Assembly: GCA_033764055.1 (NCBI GenBank)
Contig: JANRJI010000124.1
Span: 1 to 64,000, forward strand
From: Ga0077555 sp033764055
GTDB lineage: Bacteria > Pseudomonadota > Alphaproteobacteria > Rhizobiales > Hyphomicrobiaceae
Direction: 5' to 3'
Length of the DNA stretch: 64,000 nucleotides
Below the pieces are notes generated by a model. It saw only the letters and a list, made by a program, of their open reading frames with translations, did no database searches and was not told the DNA's origin. Shown piece by piece: positions 35,290-43,696 of the stretch. The position numbers and the translations under genes are program-made. The stretch's first letter is position 1; each line of letters begins with the position of its first letter.

Positions 35290-35772
35290 ATGCAGACATT
35301 CATTCGCCCGATGGTCGGCGCAGTCATGCTGGCGTTACTGCCGGCGGTCGCGCTGGCACAGTCGACACCTGCACCTACGCCGGGAACGTCAGCTCCTGGA
35401 GCCGCAGCTCCGGCTGCCGACACCGCCACAACGAAAGAGACAGCCGGTGAAGCCGATGCCGCGCGGCGGCCGCTCGCGGCCTGCCGGGCCGACATCGACA
35501 AGCTGTGCCCGGGGGCGACCAAGGGCGACCGGCGCAAGTGCCTGAATGACAACGCGGCGAAGCTTTCAGCCGAATGCACGGCGGCGCGAGGCGAGCTCGA
35601 GACAAGGGCCAAGGCCATGCGGGAAGCCTGTGCAACCGACGTCAAGACGCACTGCGCCTCGGCCGGCAAAGGCAAGGGCGGAGACGGCATCGTGCAGTGC
35701 CTCCGGGCCAACGAGGCGCAACTGTCGGCGGCTTGCGGCACGGCTATGAAGGCGCGCTACACCAAGGGCTGA
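35290..35772 (+). CDS. Secreted cysteine-rich repeat protein
   Basis: A 160-residue protein with a signal peptide (MQTFIRPMVGAVMLALLPAVALAQ), a Pro/Ala/Thr-rich linker and two Cys-rich repeats (CRADIDKLCPGATKGDRRKCL and CATDVKTHCASAGKGKGGDG...C). These resemble Golgi GLG1-type Cys-rich repeats that are common in alphaproteobacterial periplasmic proteins. Function unknown. Confidence 0.75.
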   Translation: MQTFIRPMVGAVMLALLPAVALAQSTPAPTPGTSAPGAAAPAADTATTKETAGEADAARRPLAACRADIDKLCPGATKGDRRKCLNDNAAKLSAECTAARGELETRAKAMREACATDVKTHCASAGKGKGGDGIVQCLRANEAQLSAACGTAMKARYTKG

Positions 35773-35778
35773 TATCCT

Positions 35779-35819
35779 CCGAGGCGCCCCGATCGGCAGT
35801 GGCGGGAGGGGCGCCTCGG
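35779..35819. terminator. Bidirectional terminator hairpin
   Basis: A perfect 12-bp inverted repeat, CCGAGGCGCCCC (35779-35790) and GGGGCGCCTCGG (35808-35819), fills the 54-bp gap between the convergent Cys-rich gene and MipA gene. It can serve both directions. Confidence 0.65.
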
Positions 35820-35826
35820 CTCGGCC

Positions 35827-36642
35827 TCAGCGGAGGTTCAGACGGTAGGTCAGAGCCACCGAACCTGTGATCTGGCTCTCACTCTCGACGATCGGGCTAT
35901 CTGCTGCGTCCCCGACCAGATGGGCGTATCGCGCCCCGATACGAAGTGTCCAGGCGTCGGCAAGGGGAATGGCTGCGGAGATGCCGAGGAAAACATCCTT
36001 GACACCAGCGTCGGCGTCAAAGACCGGCAGGCCGGCGACCGAGGCTATGGCCTGTGCGGGCGTCACTGAAAAATAGGCATTCATGTAGCTATCGTCGGCA
36101 TAGCTGGCGCCGAGTGTCCCGGTCACCCGCACGCCGTGGGCGGCATGGCCGGTGACCTCTGTGCCCGCGCGCAAGACACCGCCCGCGTCGTCGCCCGTGA
36201 CTTGATGATGGTATGACAGGAACGGCTTCAGAATGCCAAGGCGGTACGCCATGTAGCCGCCCACGACGAGGCCGCCGTCGACATCGCCCAGCCCCCACAA
36301 TCGCGTGCCGTCCTCCTCGTCCCGGCCGAAGCGCCAGCCGGCCATTGGACCCGCCTCGAAGCCGCTATGGTCGAACAGGCGCAAGCGGATGTCGTCTGGG
36401 CCCTTGAACTGAAAGCGTCCGTCAGAGGATGCGAAGGCGGGTGCTGCGAACGGGAAGCCGACAACACGGTAGTCGGCGGAGCCCTCATAGCGCGGCGACA
36501 CGACGGCCATGCCGCCGATCTGAACCCCAATACCGTCGGAGGCGAACCAGGAGCGGCCATCGTCCGATGCCTCGGCCGTTGTGCCGATAAAGCCGACAAC
36601 AAATGCCATGGCGGCACCCGCAGCCTGTACGGCGCGTGTCAT
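35827..36642 (-). CDS. MipA/OmpV-family outer membrane protein
   Basis: A 271-residue protein with a signal peptide (cleavage near TTAEAS) and a beta-barrel pattern ending in the aromatic/Arg C-terminus SVALTYRLNLR. Typical MipA/OmpV segments are VSPRYEGSADYRVVGFPF and the GFEAGPMAGWRFGRDEED region. It is an outer-membrane scaffold or porin-like protein. The ATG at 36642 begins the signal peptide; a TTG upstream is less likely. Confidence 0.85.
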   Translation of the reverse strand: MTRAVQAAGAAMAFVVGFIGTTAEASDDGRSWFASDGIGVQIGGMAVVSPRYEGSADYRVVGFPFAAPAFASSDGRFQFKGPDDIRLRLFDHSGFEAGPMAGWRFGRDEEDGTRLWGLGDVDGGLVVGGYMAYRLGILKPFLSYHHQVTGDDAGGVLRAGTEVTGHAAHGVRVTGTLGASYADDSYMNAYFSVTPAQAIASVAGLPVFDADAGVKDVFLGISAAIPLADAWTLRIGARYAHLVGDAADSPIVESESQITGSVALTYRLNLR

Positions 36643-36816
36643 TGAAGCCCCCGTCCCCGTCGATCGTCGTCCCACACGCTTCAAATAACGCGTGCCACAC
36701 CCTATCAGATCACCGCAGCCACTGCCTCAACGATTGGTGAATCCTGGCCGATCGACTGCGGTCGTGGCGGATTAGCTGCACCGCCCCCGACCCTTGGGCG
36801 CGCAGCCGGGCGCGGG

Positions 36817-38211
36817 CTACCCCGGCCCGATCATCTGCTCGGGGCGCACGATGGCGTCGAAGTCCTCAGCCGGGATGCCCGCGGCAATGGCCTCCTCGCG
36901 CAGCGTCGTCCCGTTCTTGTGCGCCGTCTTGGCGATCTTGGCGGCGAGGTCGTAGCCGTATTTCTCCTTGAGCGGCGTCACCAGCATCAGCGAGTTGGCG
37001 AGCCCATTGGCGATGTTGTCGAGGCGCGGCTCGATGCCGACCACGCAGTTGTCGGTGAACGAGATCGCGGCGTCTGCCAGCAGGCGCACGGACTGCAGGA
37101 AGTTGTAGGCCATCACCGGATTGTAGACGTTGAGCTCGAAGTGGCCCTGGCTGCCGGCGAAGGTCATCGCGGCGTTGTTGCCGTGGATCTGCACGGCAAC
37201 CTGGGTCAGCGCCTCGGACTGGGTCGGGTTGACCTTGCCCGGCATGATCGAAGAGCCCGGCTCGTTCTCCGGCAGCGACAGCTCGCCGAGGCCGGCGCGG
37301 GGACCGGAGCCCAGGAAACGTATGTCGTTGGCGATCTTGTTGCCGCTCATGGCGACTGTCGCGATGGCGCCGTGCGTCTTCTCCATCGCGTCGTGCGCGG
37401 CGAGTGCCTCGAACTTGTTGGGCGCACTGGTGAACGGGAGGCCGGTGATCGCGGCGATGCGTTCAGCCACCTTCTCGGCGAAGCCTACGGGCGAGGCGAG
37501 GCCGGTGCCGACGGCGGTGCCGCCCTGGGCCAGCTCCATCAGCATCGGCAGCGTGCTCTCGATGCGCAAAATGCCGTTGCCGATCTGCGTAGCGTAGCCC
37601 GAGAACTCCTGGCCGAGCGTGACCGGGGTCGCATCCTGGGTATGCGTGCGACCAATCTTGATGATGTCCTTCCAGGCGTGGCTCTTGACCAGCAGCGCCT
37701 CGTGCAGCTTGCGCAGCGCCGGCAGCAGGTCGTGCACGATCTGCTCGGCGCAGGCGATGTGCATGGCCGTCGGATAGGTGTCGTTCGACGACTGGCTCAT
37801 GTTGACGTGATCGTTCGGGTGGACGGGCTTCTTCGACCCCATCTCTCCGCCCAGCAGCTCGATCGCCCGATTCGAGATCACCTCGTTGGCGTTCATGTTC
37901 GATTGGGTGCCGGACCCGGTCTGCCAGACAACCAGCGGAAAATGCTCGTCGAGCTTGCCGTCGATCACCTCCTGAGCGACCTGGACGATCACGGTGCCGA
38001 TTTTCGGATCGAGCTTGCCGAGCTCCATGTTGGCCTCGGCGGCGGCGCGCTTGACGATGCCCAGGGCGCGCACGACCGGCTTCGGCTGCTTCTCCCAGCC
38101 GATCTTGAAATTGCCGAGGCTGCGCTGGGCCTGGGCGCCCCAATAGCGGGTGGCGTCGACCTGGATGGGGCCGAAGGTATCGGTCTCGGTGCGGGTCTGG
38201 CCGGTGCTCAT
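36817..38211 (-). CDS. fumC: Class II fumarate hydratase
   Basis: A 464-residue enzyme of the iron-independent fumarase class. It interconverts fumarate and malate in the TCA cycle. The superfamily signature GSSIMPGKVNPTQSEA is intact, as are the substrate-binding GSGTQSNMNANEV, SSNDTYPTAM and TQDATPVTLGQEFSGY segments. The length is standard. It is likely monocistronic, with the TetR gene divergent. Confidence 0.95.
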   Translation of the reverse strand: MSTGQTRTETDTFGPIQVDATRYWGAQAQRSLGNFKIGWEKQPKPVVRALGIVKRAAAEANMELGKLDPKIGTVIVQVAQEVIDGKLDEHFPLVVWQTGSGTQSNMNANEVISNRAIELLGGEMGSKKPVHPNDHVNMSQSSNDTYPTAMHIACAEQIVHDLLPALRKLHEALLVKSHAWKDIIKIGRTHTQDATPVTLGQEFSGYATQIGNGILRIESTLPMLMELAQGGTAVGTGLASPVGFAEKVAERIAAITGLPFTSAPNKFEALAAHDAMEKTHGAIATVAMSGNKIANDIRFLGSGPRAGLGELSLPENEPGSSIMPGKVNPTQSEALTQVAVQIHGNNAAMTFAGSQGHFELNVYNPVMAYNFLQSVRLLADAAISFTDNCVVGIEPRLDNIANGLANSLMLVTPLKEKYGYDLAAKIAKTAHKNGTTLREEAIAAGIPAEDFDAIVRPEQMIGPG

Positions 38212-38357
38212 GGTGTCTCCGGGGCGCTGTCTGCGGGGCTATGACGGCTATCGGGCTCCGATTAGTCCTCAGCATCGGCGAGTGCAAGCGGGTCACTCAG
38301 CAGGCTGGCATGGTTCAGGCTATGATCACTTGCTGACGACATCGGCGAGGAACGACA

Positions 38358-38969
38358 TTGCGGCGCAGCTATCACCACGGGAACCTGAAGGAGGCGCTGA
38401 TCGAGGCAGCGCTGGCGCTCATCCGCGAGAAGGGACCGGGCGGGTTCACGTTTGCCGAGGCGGCCCGTCAGGCCGGCGTATCGCCGGCCGCCCCCTATCG
38501 GCATTTCCGCGACCGCGACGCGCTGATGGTGGAGGTGGCTCAGCGTGGCTACGTCCTGCTCGCCGATGCTCTGGAGAAGGCCCGGAGCGGCGGGCGGCCG
38601 GAGGCGACGTCCGCTCTCGTGGCCGTCGGGCGGGCGTTCCTCGGCTTCGCGCGTGCCGAGCCGGCCTACTATGCGGCGATGTTCGAATCCGGCGTGCCGG
38701 TTGGCTCGGACCCGGGGCTCCATGGCGCCGCCGAGCGGGCTTTCAGCGTCCTGCGCGATGCTGTCGAGGCGGTGGTTGCAGCTCTGCCGGCGAAGGACCG
38801 GCCGCCGGTCACCATGATGGCGCTGCATCTGTGGTCGCAGGCGCATGGCATCGCCAGCCTGTTCGGCCGTGCCGATGCAGCGCGCCGCCCGATCCCGATG
38901 ACACCCGAAGAGCTGCTGGAGGCTGCGACGCTGATCTACTTGCGTGGCCTGGGCAAGGGCGACGCATGA
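38358..38969 (+). CDS. TetR/AcrR-family transcriptional regulator
   Basis: A 203-residue regulator. The N-terminal helix-turn-helix is FTFAEAARQAGVSPAAPYRHFRDRDALM, preceded by the RRSYHHGNLKEALIEAALALI helix typical of this TetR subgroup. The C-terminal domain fits the TetR ligand-binding part. The start is a TTG at 38358 with GAGG seven bases upstream; no ATG fits. A 27-bp near-palindrome 100 bp past its stop is a candidate operator. Confidence 0.88.
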   Translation: MRRSYHHGNLKEALIEAALALIREKGPGGFTFAEAARQAGVSPAAPYRHFRDRDALMVEVAQRGYVLLADALEKARSGGRPEATSALVAVGRAFLGFARAEPAYYAAMFESGVPVGSDPGLHGAAERAFSVLRDAVEAVVAALPAKDRPPVTMMALHLWSQAHGIASLFGRADAARRPIPMTPEELLEAATLIYLRGLGKGDA

Positions 38970-39064
38970 CGGTTGGCATCAGCGACGGAACGACCGATGC
39001 AGCCTCGTTCCTCTGCTCGTAAAGGCAACTCGAGCGCCGCAACAGGACGCCGGGACCGAAGGCC

Positions 39065-39098
39065 TTGACTCGATGTAAATGTTACTTACATTCACATC
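39065..39098 (+). promoter_or_regulatory. Promoter with overlapping 27-bp palindromic operator
   Basis: TTGACT at 39065-39070 is a good -35, and TACATT at 39087-39092 a fair -10 with a 16-bp spacer. A 27-bp imperfect palindrome at 39072-39098 (11 of 13 pairs match) covers the spacer and the -10. It is AT-rich inside a GC-rich genome and has the size of a TetR-family operator. It precedes the DUF2852 gene and follows the TetR gene. Confidence 0.6.
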
Positions 39099-39147
39099 GA
39101 CGGGTCGCAGAGCCCGTCTTCGGCAACGGACATGTCGGGAGCATGAG

Positions 39148-39618
39148 ATGACTCAAGTGGTGGAAAGGATCGACGACTACGGCCGGCCGGCGTGGATCGC
39201 CCTGATGGTGGTCGCCTTCATCCTGTTCTGGCCGCTGGGCCTCGGCATCCTGGCGTTTCTTCTATGGAGCGGACGCATGGGATGCGGAGCACGGCACGGC
39301 GGCATGTGGGGATCGGGTGAGGATCGGCGGGCGCGGTTCGAGCGCAAGATGGAGCGCATGCGCGAGCGGTTCGAGGCATGGGGTGGGAGTCGACAGGAGC
39401 GTGGGTTTCCGTCGACCGGTAATCGCGCCTTCGACGAGTATCGCGCCGAGACATTGAAGCGGCTCGAGGACGAGGCCAACGACTTCCGCTCGTTCCTGGA
39501 TCGTCTGCGGATGGCCAAGGACAAGGCCGAGTTCGACCAGTTCATGGCCGACCGGCGGTCGCGCCCGGCGGGGTCGGAGCAGCGACCGCAGGAGCCGGGC
39601 GCACCGACAGGGGCGTGA
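39148..39618 (+). CDS. DUF2852 membrane protein
   Basis: A 156-residue protein with one strong membrane helix near the N-terminus (AWIALMVVAFILFWPLGLGILAFLLW) and a charged, mostly helical cytoplasmic part (FNRAFDEYRAETLKRLEDEANDF-like, then RLRMAKDKAEFDQFM). This is the DUF2852 layout, seen mainly in Hyphomicrobiales. Function unknown. GGGAG upstream supports the ATG at 39148. Its promoter overlaps a palindrome that may bind the TetR regulator. Confidence 0.82.
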   Translation: MTQVVERIDDYGRPAWIALMVVAFILFWPLGLGILAFLLWSGRMGCGARHGGMWGSGEDRRARFERKMERMRERFEAWGGSRQERGFPSTGNRAFDEYRAETLKRLEDEANDFRSFLDRLRMAKDKAEFDQFMADRRSRPAGSEQRPQEPGAPTGA

Positions 39619-39752
39619 TCCGGGTGACGTCGGCCCCGGGGCGACAGACGATTGCGGAGAGCCGGGGTCATTAGACGTTGTGAGAGGTGCCTCGGCGTTG
39701 GCGGACCCGCTCCGTTGTGAAGATCCCGGAGACGTGCGCGGGTGGCACCTCG

Positions 39753-40676
39753 TCATTCAGCCTTCGCCAAACGGCCCGCGTCGTCCGCCACGAGACAGTC
39801 TTCCACCCCGCGATCCATGCGGGGTGGATTAGCGCTGTTTTGCGGCGGTGGCAGGGCCAGCGAGTCGGTGTGGCCGACGACGGCGCCGGTGCGAGTGACG
39901 GCACGCCACTCGGCAATGGCGGACGGCGGGATTGTGCCCATCTCGGCGGCGGCGTCGGCGAAGCCCGCGGCGAGATCGGCGATGAGCCGGGCTTCGGCGG
40001 GGCCGAGCAGCCAGGGGCTGTCGCCCTCGGTGACGTGGTAGCCGGCCGATTGAAACGTTGCCGAGAGGGCGGCAGGTGCAGCCGGACCGGCCGAGGCGCC
40101 GAAGCCTTTGTCGCCGCGCTGATGGTCGTGGAAGGCCATCAGCAGAAGCGAGTCGGCCGTGTGGTGGGGCGTCCAGCTCTGCTGGCCGTTGTAGGTCAGC
40201 ACCGTATAGAAGGCCGCACGGCGCGCTGCGACCGCGGCCGCCAGATGACCGATGAACTCGGGCGAGGCGAGGTCGAAGAAGGCTGCTGCCGTTACGAGAT
40301 CGGGCGACGCAGCGAGCGCAGCATCGAGGTCGCGGACGAGGTCGGCCTGGCGGAAGGCGACGTGGAGCGTCTTGCCGCCCTTGGCGAGGACGAGACTGCT
40401 TTCACTCGCCTCGGCCCGGTCCGCCCAGTCGAGGAGGGTGGCGCGGGCGGCGGCCAGCAGGCGCAGATCGTAGTCGACGAGTGTCCAGTGCTGCTCCGAC
40501 GGCAACGCCCTGAACGTGCCGCGGAGATTGGAGCCGGTGCCACAACCCAGATCGACGATACGGAGCCGCGGCCGGTCGGCGAACGTGGCAGCCAGCGACT
40601 GCATCAGCTGCGGGTCACGGGAACGGTGGTCGACGGGCTCGCGGAGCGCGAGCCATTCCGGCGAAAATCCGCTCAT
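39753..40676 (-). CDS. Class I SAM-dependent methyltransferase
   Basis: A 307-residue methyltransferase-like protein. Motif I is LRIVDLGCGTGSNLRGTF, followed by WTLVDYDLRLLAAA and SPDLVTAAAFFDLASPEF. The C-terminal part (TYNGQQSWTPHHTADSLLL, GDSPWLLGPAEARLIADLA) resembles a methyltransferase group found next to PTPS-like and glycosyltransferase genes in other alphaproteobacteria, as far as I recall. The start overlaps the glycosyltransferase stop by four bases. Confidence 0.8.
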   Translation of the reverse strand: MSGFSPEWLALREPVDHRSRDPQLMQSLAATFADRPRLRIVDLGCGTGSNLRGTFRALPSEQHWTLVDYDLRLLAAARATLLDWADRAEASESSLVLAKGGKTLHVAFRQADLVRDLDAALAASPDLVTAAAFFDLASPEFIGHLAAAVAARRAAFYTVLTYNGQQSWTPHHTADSLLLMAFHDHQRGDKGFGASAGPAAPAALSATFQSAGYHVTEGDSPWLLGPAEARLIADLAAGFADAAAEMGTIPPSAIAEWRAVTRTGAVVGHTDSLALPPPQNSANPPRMDRGVEDCLVADDAGRLAKAE

Positions 40677-41719
40677 GCACCGATCCTTCTGAGGACTGCG
40701 GCCACCGTGCGGGCCGTTTCCTCCCAGCGAGGCAACTGTTGCCCCGCGACCCAGGAGGCCCGCGCCATATCCTGCCTCAGGTCCGCATCCTCAATGACGC
40801 GCCGCAGCGCCGCCCGCAATGCGAGAACGTCGCCGGGCGCAGATTTCAGCGCAGCTGTCTGCGGTGCACGGGCGGCTGCAGCGCCGCACTCGCTGGTGAC
40901 GATAGGAAGGCCGCGGGCCATGGCTTCCGCGAGGACCATGCCGTAGCCCTCGTAGAGCGAGGTCATGACGAACACGTCGGCGGCGTCGTAGTGGCGATTG
41001 AGCCCTACCTCGTCGACGGCGCCGGCCAGGGTGACGCGGCCAGCGAGGCTACGATCGTCGATGATCTGGCGCAGGCGGCGGGGCTCGTCGGGATGGCGGT
41101 CGTCGGCGCCGACGATCGCCAACGACCAGTCGAATTGGGCCAGGCCCTCCAGAGCCGAGAGCAGGTGGCCATACGCCTTGCGCGGGACTACGGAGCCGAC
41201 GGCGAGGAGCTGCACCGGTGAGCCGGTGCCGCGGGCGCGCGGCGCTGGATCAACTCCCGGCTCGGCCACGGTGATGCGAGCCGCCGGCACGTCGAAATCC
41301 CCGACGAGGCTCGCACGCGTTTCACCGCTCGTCACGATGACCGCGTCGGCGTATGCGAGCGCCGCTTTCTCCGAGGCAATCAGCGCGGCGGCCCGCTCGG
41401 GCGCTAAGCCCGCCTCGTAGCCGAGAGGGTGATGGCAGAGCGCAACGATGGGCTTGGAGAACGAGCGCAGAAGATCGACCGGCATCGCACCGTATGCCAA
41501 ACCGTCGATGAAGAGCACCGAGGCATTGTTCAAATTCGCAACAATCTCGGCCGTGCGGGCGAGGTCGGCAGGCATCGGCGATGGAAAAGATGCCGGCAGC
41601 TCGATGTGTGCGACGTCGATGCCGCTCGAGCCGAGCAACGCCAACAGACGGCGATCATAGGTGTAGCCGCCGGTCGGCAGAGCCAAGTCCCCGGGGACCA
41701 GAAAAGCGCAATCAGGCAT
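40673..41719 (-). CDS. Glycosyltransferase family 4 (GT-B)
   Basis: A 348-residue GT-B glycosyltransferase. The C-terminal nucleotide-sugar domain shows LLAVGSVVPRKAYGHLLSAL, then VFVMTSLYEGYGMVLAEAMARG with the EX7E motif. The N-terminus FLVPGDLALPTGGYTYDRRLL is typical of the group. The acceptor is unknown. The ATG at 41719 is preferred over a GTG at 41815 that would add non-matching residues. Translationally coupled to the following methyltransferase gene. Confidence 0.85.
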   Translation of the reverse strand: MPDCAFLVPGDLALPTGGYTYDRRLLALLGSSGIDVAHIELPASFPSPMPADLARTAEIVANLNNASVLFIDGLAYGAMPVDLLRSFSKPIVALCHHPLGYEAGLAPERAAALIASEKAALAYADAVIVTSGETRASLVGDFDVPAARITVAEPGVDPAPRARGTGSPVQLLAVGSVVPRKAYGHLLSALEGLAQFDWSLAIVGADDRHPDEPRRLRQIIDDRSLAGRVTLAGAVDEVGLNRHYDAADVFVMTSLYEGYGMVLAEAMARGLPIVTSECGAAAARAPQTAALKSAPGDVLALRAALRRVIEDADLRQDMARASWVAGQQLPRWEETARTVAAVLRRIGA

Positions 41720-41834
41720 CGGGTCGGTTCTGCATCCTTTGGTCCTGGTCAACTCCAACCGAGGTCGCGCGGCGGCTGTTTCGTGCATGTAACCGCATCG
41801 GGCCGAACCGATCACCTTTCAGCTTTCAAAGTGC

Positions 41835-42236
41835 TTACGCCACCGGCCCCTCGAACCACGCCCGAGCCAGATCGGTCTCATGCAGAACCACTCGGATGCG
41901 CGACAAGCCCCGTCCATCATCGCCGAGTGCGCCGGATTTGGCAGCAGCGACCATGCAATCGAAAATGTGCTTTGCCAGGAATTCAGTCGTAGTGAGCTTG
42001 CCGGCGAACTCGGGGAGCGTGTCCAAGTTCTTGTAGGCCAGCGGCTTCAGCGTCTTGTGGAGCACATCCAGGGCGGCGCCGATATCGACCACGACGTTCT
42101 GAGCCGTCAGCCTCTCGCGGAAGAACGCCACGTCGACGACGAACGTCGCGCCGTGCATGCTCTGCGCCGGCCCGAAGAAGGGATCGGGCAGCGAATGAGC
42201 GATCATGATCCGATCACGGACCTCGACGGCGAACAT
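41835..42236 (-). CDS. 6-pyruvoyl-tetrahydropterin synthase/QueD-like protein with altered zinc site
   Basis: A 133-residue protein of the PTPS/QueD family. The zinc site of true members uses three His, one before and two in an HGHNY motif. Here His14 (IAHSL) and His28 are present, but the second His of the pair is Ala30 (MHGATFVVDV). The RVVLHETDLARAWFEG end matches the family's conserved Glu-containing strand. The altered site suggests it is not a queuosine enzyme. It sits 115 bp upstream of the glycosyltransferase gene. Confidence 0.75.
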   Translation of the reverse strand: MFAVEVRDRIMIAHSLPDPFFGPAQSMHGATFVVDVAFFRERLTAQNVVVDIGAALDVLHKTLKPLAYKNLDTLPEFAGKLTTTEFLAKHIFDCMVAAAKSGALGDDGRGLSRIRVVLHETDLARAWFEGPVA

Positions 42237-42323
42237 GGCTTGGCTCCACGGATTGGCAAGGGATGGTCGAGGGCGTAGCGGGTTGCCCCCCGGATGGGCA
42301 AGCGCGATCGCGCCGCCGCGGCA

Positions 42324-43112
42324 TCACGGATCGCCCACGACGGCGTAGACGTCCCCCGAATTGGCTGAGTGGGGCAGCGACGAGATGTGGGCGATCATCT
42401 CGGGAGCTGCGATCCACCGGCCGAACGTCAACGACTGGGTTTCGCCGAGGGCCAGATCGAACCGATAGGGACCGAGACCGGCAAGGATGTCGAGGCAAGC
42501 GCGGGCGACGTCCCGCTGAATCGTCGTGAACTCGAACGACAAGGCGGGGAGCGGGCGCGAGAGGCCGGCAAGGACATCGGCCTCGAAGCCTTCCACGTCG
42601 ATCTTGGCGAAGTCAGGCACGCCGAATTTCGCGACGAGGGCGTCGAGTGTCGTGACAGGAACCTCGATCGTGCGATCCCAGGCCTGGTTCTCCCAGCCGC
42701 CAGCTCCGTCTGCAGCACGAACGAACTCGGGGGATGCGGTGGTTACCGTCGGATTCGCCGAGTTGACGTGCAAGGTAAGTGTGCCGGCGCGCGGGCCACA
42801 GGCGGCCTCGACCAGGGTGACGGCCGGGTCGGCGGCAAACAGCGAGCGGATGACACGGGCACAATCCGGCTGCGGCTCGAGGGCGACGACTTGCGCGCAG
42901 AGACGGCGGAAAGAGGCGATGCGATCGCCGACGTGCGAGCCCACGTCGAACGCGAGGCCGCCGGGCCTCACGAAGCGCGCATAGAGGCGGTCCATGGCAG
43001 CGTCCCGGACAGGGTCGCCGTAATAGACATCGAGCGAGCGGTGCAGCGCCCCCAGGGACGCATCTCGCCGCAACGCTGCCAGCACATCGCGCGATCCGGT
43101 CTGAACAGCCAT
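42324..43112 (-). CDS. FkbM-family methyltransferase
   Basis: A 262-residue methyltransferase. Motif I is LAFDVGSHVGDRIASFRRL, followed by VVALEPQPDCARVI, and the FkbM motif PDFAKIDVEGFEADVLAGLSR. FkbM proteins methylate hydroxyls of sugars or secondary metabolites. The ATG at 43112 has GAGG at good spacing; another lies two codons upstream. It is upstream of the PTPS/GT/MT group on the same strand and may belong with it. Confidence 0.85.
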   Translation of the reverse strand: MAVQTGSRDVLAALRRDASLGALHRSLDVYYGDPVRDAAMDRLYARFVRPGGLAFDVGSHVGDRIASFRRLCAQVVALEPQPDCARVIRSLFAADPAVTLVEAACGPRAGTLTLHVNSANPTVTTASPEFVRAADGAGGWENQAWDRTIEVPVTTLDALVAKFGVPDFAKIDVEGFEADVLAGLSRPLPALSFEFTTIQRDVARACLDILAGLGPYRFDLALGETQSLTFGRWIAAPEMIAHISSLPHSANSGDVYAVVGDP

Positions 43113-43291
43113 CGTCATCCTCGCTGCGGGTAGGGACCAGGTCGTCGGAACGCCTGCCCTCGTTGTTCTCAAGTTGTTGAAATCGCATGAATATGACGTG
43201 AATGCGTCGTTCGGAGTGGGTTCATGCCGGAGCGGCTACACCAATCCCCGTCACGTGAGCGTGACCCAACTCGGATCAAAGGACATCCATC

Positions 43292-43543
43292 ATGACGAAG
43301 ATCGCTGGCTCGATCGCTGCCCTGGCGCTGGTCCTTACCGCCGGCTCGGCCGTTGCGCAGACCAAGGCGCCGAATCCGGTAGACGCCAAGTTCGTCGCCG
43401 CCGACGTCGACAAGTCGGGCTCGCTCGAGGGCAAGGAGGTCGATGCCTTCAAGGCCGATCTCGCCAAAATCGACACGAACAAGGACGGCAAGATCTCCAG
43501 CCAGGAGTTCGATGTCGCGGTGAAGACCGGACTCGTCAAGTAA
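43292..43543 (+). CDS. Secreted EF-hand calcium-binding protein
   Basis: An 83-residue protein with a signal peptide (cleavage after SAVAQ) and a pair of EF-hands. Loop 1 runs from Asp38 to Glu49 (D-x-D-x-S-G-S-L-x-x-x-E) and loop 2 from Asp61 to Glu72 (D-x-N-x-D-G-K-I-x-x-x-E). Both loops are canonical, so it should bind calcium in the periplasm. AAAGGA precedes the ATG. Confidence 0.85.
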   Translation: MTKIAGSIAALALVLTAGSAVAQTKAPNPVDAKFVAADVDKSGSLEGKEVDAFKADLAKIDTNKDGKISSQEFDVAVKTGLVK

Positions 43544-43696
43544 GCAGGGCCGACGTTGCCGTCAACGGCACGGAGGCTTGAGATCGCCGCGTCCTGCCCC
43601 CGGGACGCGGCGACTATCTTTGATGCGATTTCTTTGCTTGACCCGGTGGTGCCTCAGCCGTTCTCTTCCCGGCCCGCACCGCAGGGAGCAGGCTTG

